NCBI GenBank assembly: GCA_028693885.1
Contig: JAQUUM010000047.1
Coordinates: forward strand, 1-8,285
DNA length: 8,285 bases
Source of the DNA: Bacilli bacterium
GTDB taxonomy: Bacteria > Bacillota_I > Bacilli_A > ML615J-28 > CAG-698
Reading direction: 5' to 3'
The notes below the pieces were generated by a model. That model saw only the letters and a program-made list of their open reading frames with translations. It did no database searches and was not told the DNA's origin. This document shows positions 6,117 to 8,285 of this stretch, piece by piece (within the stretch, counting starts at the first letter, position 1; every line of letters starts with the position of its first letter). A program made the translations under genes and the position numbers.

Positions 6117-8027
6117 ATGGCAGAAATTAGAGAATTTAAAACTGAGTCTAAAAGACTTTTAGAATTAATGATTAATTCTATTTACACTAATCGTGAAATA
6201 TTTTTGCGAGAACTTATATCTAATGCAAGTGATGCTATAGATAAATATCATTTTTTATCTCTTACTAATGAAGAATTAGAAAAAAGAGAATATCAAATTT
6301 TTTTAGAAATAGATAAAAGCAAAAGATTGCTAAAAATTAGTGATAATGGGATTGGAATGACTTATGATGAATTAAATGATAGTTTAGGCACGATAGCTAA
6401 AAGTGGTTCTTTTGAGTTTATGCAAAAATTAAAAGATGCTGACAAGGATAAGGTTGATGTTATAGGTCAATTTGGTGTAGGATTTTATTCTTCGTTTATG
6501 GTTAGTGATTTAGTAGAAGTTTATACAAAATCACCTTTTAGTGAAAAAGGATACCATTTCAAATCTACTGGTGAAGATACATACGAGATTGAAGAAGCAC
6601 AAGATATTAGTTCTGGAACTAAAATTATATTACATATAAGGAAAAATAATAAAGAAGAAAATTATGATGATTTCTTAGAGCAATATACATTAAGAAGATT
6701 AGTTAAGAAATATTCTGATTATGTTAGATATCCAATTAAAATGGAAGTGACTAAAGAGATTGCAAAAAAAGATAAAGATGGAAATGTAATTGAAGGGAAA
6801 TATGAAAAAATAACTGATCTTGAAGTTTTAAATAGTATGGTTCCTATTTGGAAAAGACCAAAAAAAGAACTAACTGATGAAGAATTAGCTAAGTTCTATA
6901 AACAACAATATTATGATTATGAAGACCCGCTGACTAATATCTATATAAATGTGGAAGGCAATTTAACTTATACAGCCTTAATTTTCATTCCACATAAACC
7001 ACCTCAAAATTTATACTCAGAAAAATACGAAAAAGGGTTATCTCTTTACTCAAAAGGCGTATTTATAATGGAAAAATGTAAAGAGCTAGTCCCAGATTAT
7101 TTGCGCTTTGTAAAGGGAGTAGTGGATTCGGCTGATCTTTCATTAAATATTAGTCGTGAAATTTTACAACAGAATAGAGATTTGCAAAAAATAGCAACAA
7201 ATGTAGAAAAGAAAATATTGTCAAAACTAGAAGGCTTTTTAAAGGATGATTACGAAAAATATTTAGAATTTTTTAAAAATTTCGGAATAAATTTAAAATT
7301 TGGAGTATACGATAATTTTGGTGAAAAAAAGGATTTATTAAAAGATTTAATAGTATATAATACTGTTAATGAAGAAAAACCAATAACACTTAAAAAATAT
7401 GTTGAACAGATGAAAGAAAAACAAGAATTTATTTATTATGCTTCAGGTAAAAATAAAAATGCTGTTCTTGCTATGCCGCAAATGGATTTAATTAAAAAAC
7501 AAGGCTTTGATGTATTGGTTTTAACTGATGATGTAGATGAGTTTGCTATTAACATACTTAATGAGTATGATGGAAAGAAATTTAAATCAATTAATCAAGG
7601 TGATTTAGGACTCTTAAGCAAAGAGGAAGAAGAAAAATTTAAAGAAAAGCAAGAAGATAAAAAAAGTTTATTAGAAAAAATAAAGGAAGTATTAAAAGAA
7701 GAAGTTACTGATGTTAAATTATCAAAAAGGCTAACTTCATCACCTGTTTGTTTAGTCAGTGAAGATGGTTTATCTTTTGAAATGGAAAAAGTTATTGCAT
7801 CTATACCTTCTAACGAAAAACCAAAAGCTTCGAGGGTTTTAGAAATTAATCCAGACCATGAATTATTTAAAGCAATTGAAAAATTGTTTATAGATAACGA
7901 TGTTGATTTTGATAAATATGTTGATTTGCTTTATTCGCAGGCTTTATTGATTGAAGGACTACCATTAAAAAATCCTGTAGATTTTTCAAATAAAATGTGC
8001 GATCTAATGATAAAAAGTACTAAGTAA
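6117..8027 (+). CDS. htpG: Molecular chaperone HtpG (bacterial Hsp90)
   Basis: This ATP-driven cytosolic homodimeric chaperone refolds client proteins under stress. The 636 residues (normal 620-640) hold all three Hsp90 parts. The N-terminal GHKL ATPase (about 1-220) has ELISNASDAIDK (E32 catalytic, N36 for magnesium), DNGIGM (D76 for adenine), GTIAKSGS and GQFGVGFYS (117-125). The middle domain has the gamma-phosphate-contacting arginine R347 in NISREILQQN. The C-terminal dimerisation domain includes ASRVLEINPDHELFKA. There is no charged linker and no C-terminal MEEVD, as expected in bacteria. The ATG at 6117 has CGGAGG 6 bases upstream. The frame stays open to a TTG at 6066, but that TTG is the -35 box itself. 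It is a single-gene transcript between its CIRCE promoter and its own terminator, so heat induction through HrcA is expected. Confidence 0.97.
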   Translation: MAEIREFKTESKRLLELMINSIYTNREIFLRELISNASDAIDKYHFLSLTNEELEKREYQIFLEIDKSKRLLKISDNGIGMTYDELNDSLGTIAKSGSFEFMQKLKDADKDKVDVIGQFGVGFYSSFMVSDLVEVYTKSPFSEKGYHFKSTGEDTYEIEEAQDISSGTKIILHIRKNNKEENYDDFLEQYTLRRLVKKYSDYVRYPIKMEVTKEIAKKDKDGNVIEGKYEKITDLEVLNSMVPIWKRPKKELTDEELAKFYKQQYYDYEDPLTNIYINVEGNLTYTALIFIPHKPPQNLYSEKYEKGLSLYSKGVFIMEKCKELVPDYLRFVKGVVDSADLSLNISREILQQNRDLQKIATNVEKKILSKLEGFLKDDYEKYLEFFKNFGINLKFGVYDNFGEKKDLLKDLIVYNTVNEEKPITLKKYVEQMKEKQEFIYYASGKNKNAVLAMPQMDLIKKQGFDVLVLTDDVDEFAINILNEYDGKKFKSINQGDLGLLSKEEEEKFKEKQEDKKSLLEKIKEVLKEEVTDVKLSKRLTSSPVCLVSEDGLSFEMEKVIASIPSNEKPKASRVLEINPDHELFKAIEKLFIDNDVDFDKYVDLLYSQALLIEGLPLKNPVDFSNKMCDLMIKSTK

Positions 8028-8050
8028 AGTTGTGATTTTCACAACTTTAT
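8026..8050 (+). terminator. Rho-independent terminator after htpG
   Basis: AAAGTTGTGA (8026-8035) pairs perfectly with TCACAACTTT (8039-8048), 10 pairs with a TTT loop. The T-tract (TTTATTTCTT) is interrupted. The htpG TAA (8025-8027) overlaps the foot of the left arm. Confidence 0.82.
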
Positions 8051-8094
8051 TTCTTATCTGTAGGTTTTATAAAAAATAACATAATAAAAAAAGA

Positions 8095-8123
8095 TTGCAT
8101 AGTTAATTTTATAGTGTTATAAT
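8095..8123 (+). promoter_or_regulatory. Promoter of topA
   Basis: TTGCAT (8095-8100), 17 bases, TATAAT (8118-8123), with TGT at 8115-8117 as an extended -10. Start is predicted near 8130, about 19 bases before the topA ATG. Confidence 0.88.
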
Positions 8124-8148
8124 TGTAAAGCGAAAAAGGTGGTAAAAA

Positions 8149-8285
8149 ATGTCAAAATTTTTAGTTATTGTAGAAAGTCCCGCAAAATCGAAAACTATTG
8201 AAAAATATCTAGGAAGTGACTATGTTGTTACTTCTAGTAAAGGGCATGTCCGTGATCTTACTACAAGAGGTTTCGGTGGTTTTGG
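8149..8285 (+). CDS. topA: DNA topoisomerase I, N-terminal fragment (runs off the right edge)
   Basis: Type IA topoisomerase that relaxes negatively supercoiled DNA. Only the first 45 codons are present, but they are diagnostic. [19 protein letters not shown] is the first strand and helix of the Toprim domain, with the catalytic glutamate at E9, and SSKGHVRDL follows at about 29-37. The next residues, TTRGFGGF, resemble the form seen in low-GC Firmicutes and Mollicutes more than the E. coli form. The ATG has AAGGTGG (8136-8142) 6 bases upstream and its own promoter. The usual fusion or companion features lie outside the window. Confidence 0.93.
   Translation, partial: MSKFLVIVESPAKSKTIEKYLGSDYVVTSSKGHVRDLTTRGFGGF

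Noticed and set aside
1..8285. Use of TGA as a tryptophan codon (Mollicutes code)
   Set aside because: Tryptophans in the catalytic motifs are TGG and all frames are full-length under the standard code. TGA is merely unused among six stop codons, too few to conclude anything.
1..8285. Mobile elements, CRISPR arrays, tRNA or rRNA genes
   Set aside because: No transposase, direct-repeat array, terminal inverted repeats or tRNA/rRNA signature was seen on either strand.

Overview
The window is low-GC, AT-rich bacterial DNA. Several things point to a Bacillota (Firmicutes) or a close Mollicutes/Erysipelotrichia-type relative: a T-box leader, a CIRCE operator, strong AGGAGG-type ribosome binding sites, rho-independent terminators after almost every gene, and strict sigma-A promoters with 17-base spacers. 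Tryptophan is written TGG throughout, and none of the six visible stop codons is TGA. I therefore see no sign of the Mycoplasma code, and I cannot name the genus.

Layout. At the left edge is the C-terminal end of an unrecognised hydrophobic protein on the + strand (1-150). It converges on trpB (171-1433, - strand), and the two share a bidirectional terminator. trpB is a single-gene transcript behind a complete tryptophan-type T-box leader (about 1485-1764) with its own promoter. Back to back with it, on the + strand, is an oadA-type biotin-carrying carboxyltransferase (1978-3756), then birA (3817-4545) and malQ (4549-6030) as a tight pair. htpG (6117-8027) follows behind a CIRCE-controlled promoter. 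The first 45 codons of topA (from 8149) run off the right edge.

How the genes fit together. OadA needs biotin on Lys558, and the next gene is the ligase that attaches it, so that pair makes functional sense even though a terminator and a separate promoter lie between them. malQ (maltodextrin metabolism) has no functional link to birA and appears simply to ride on its transcript. The standalone, T-box-controlled trpB without trpA suggests indole salvage rather than full tryptophan synthesis. htpG is a heat-shock gene placed under HrcA.

This is mostly an ordinary housekeeping region, and I found no hidden new system. The points of interest are regulatory: the fully readable Trp T-box switch, a CIRCE element fused to the -35 box of htpG, an apparently leaderless birA mRNA, a hairpin that may bridge a distant Shine-Dalgarno sequence to the oadA start, extended -10 motifs in all five promoters, and stop codons buried inside the terminator hairpins of four of four same-strand genes.
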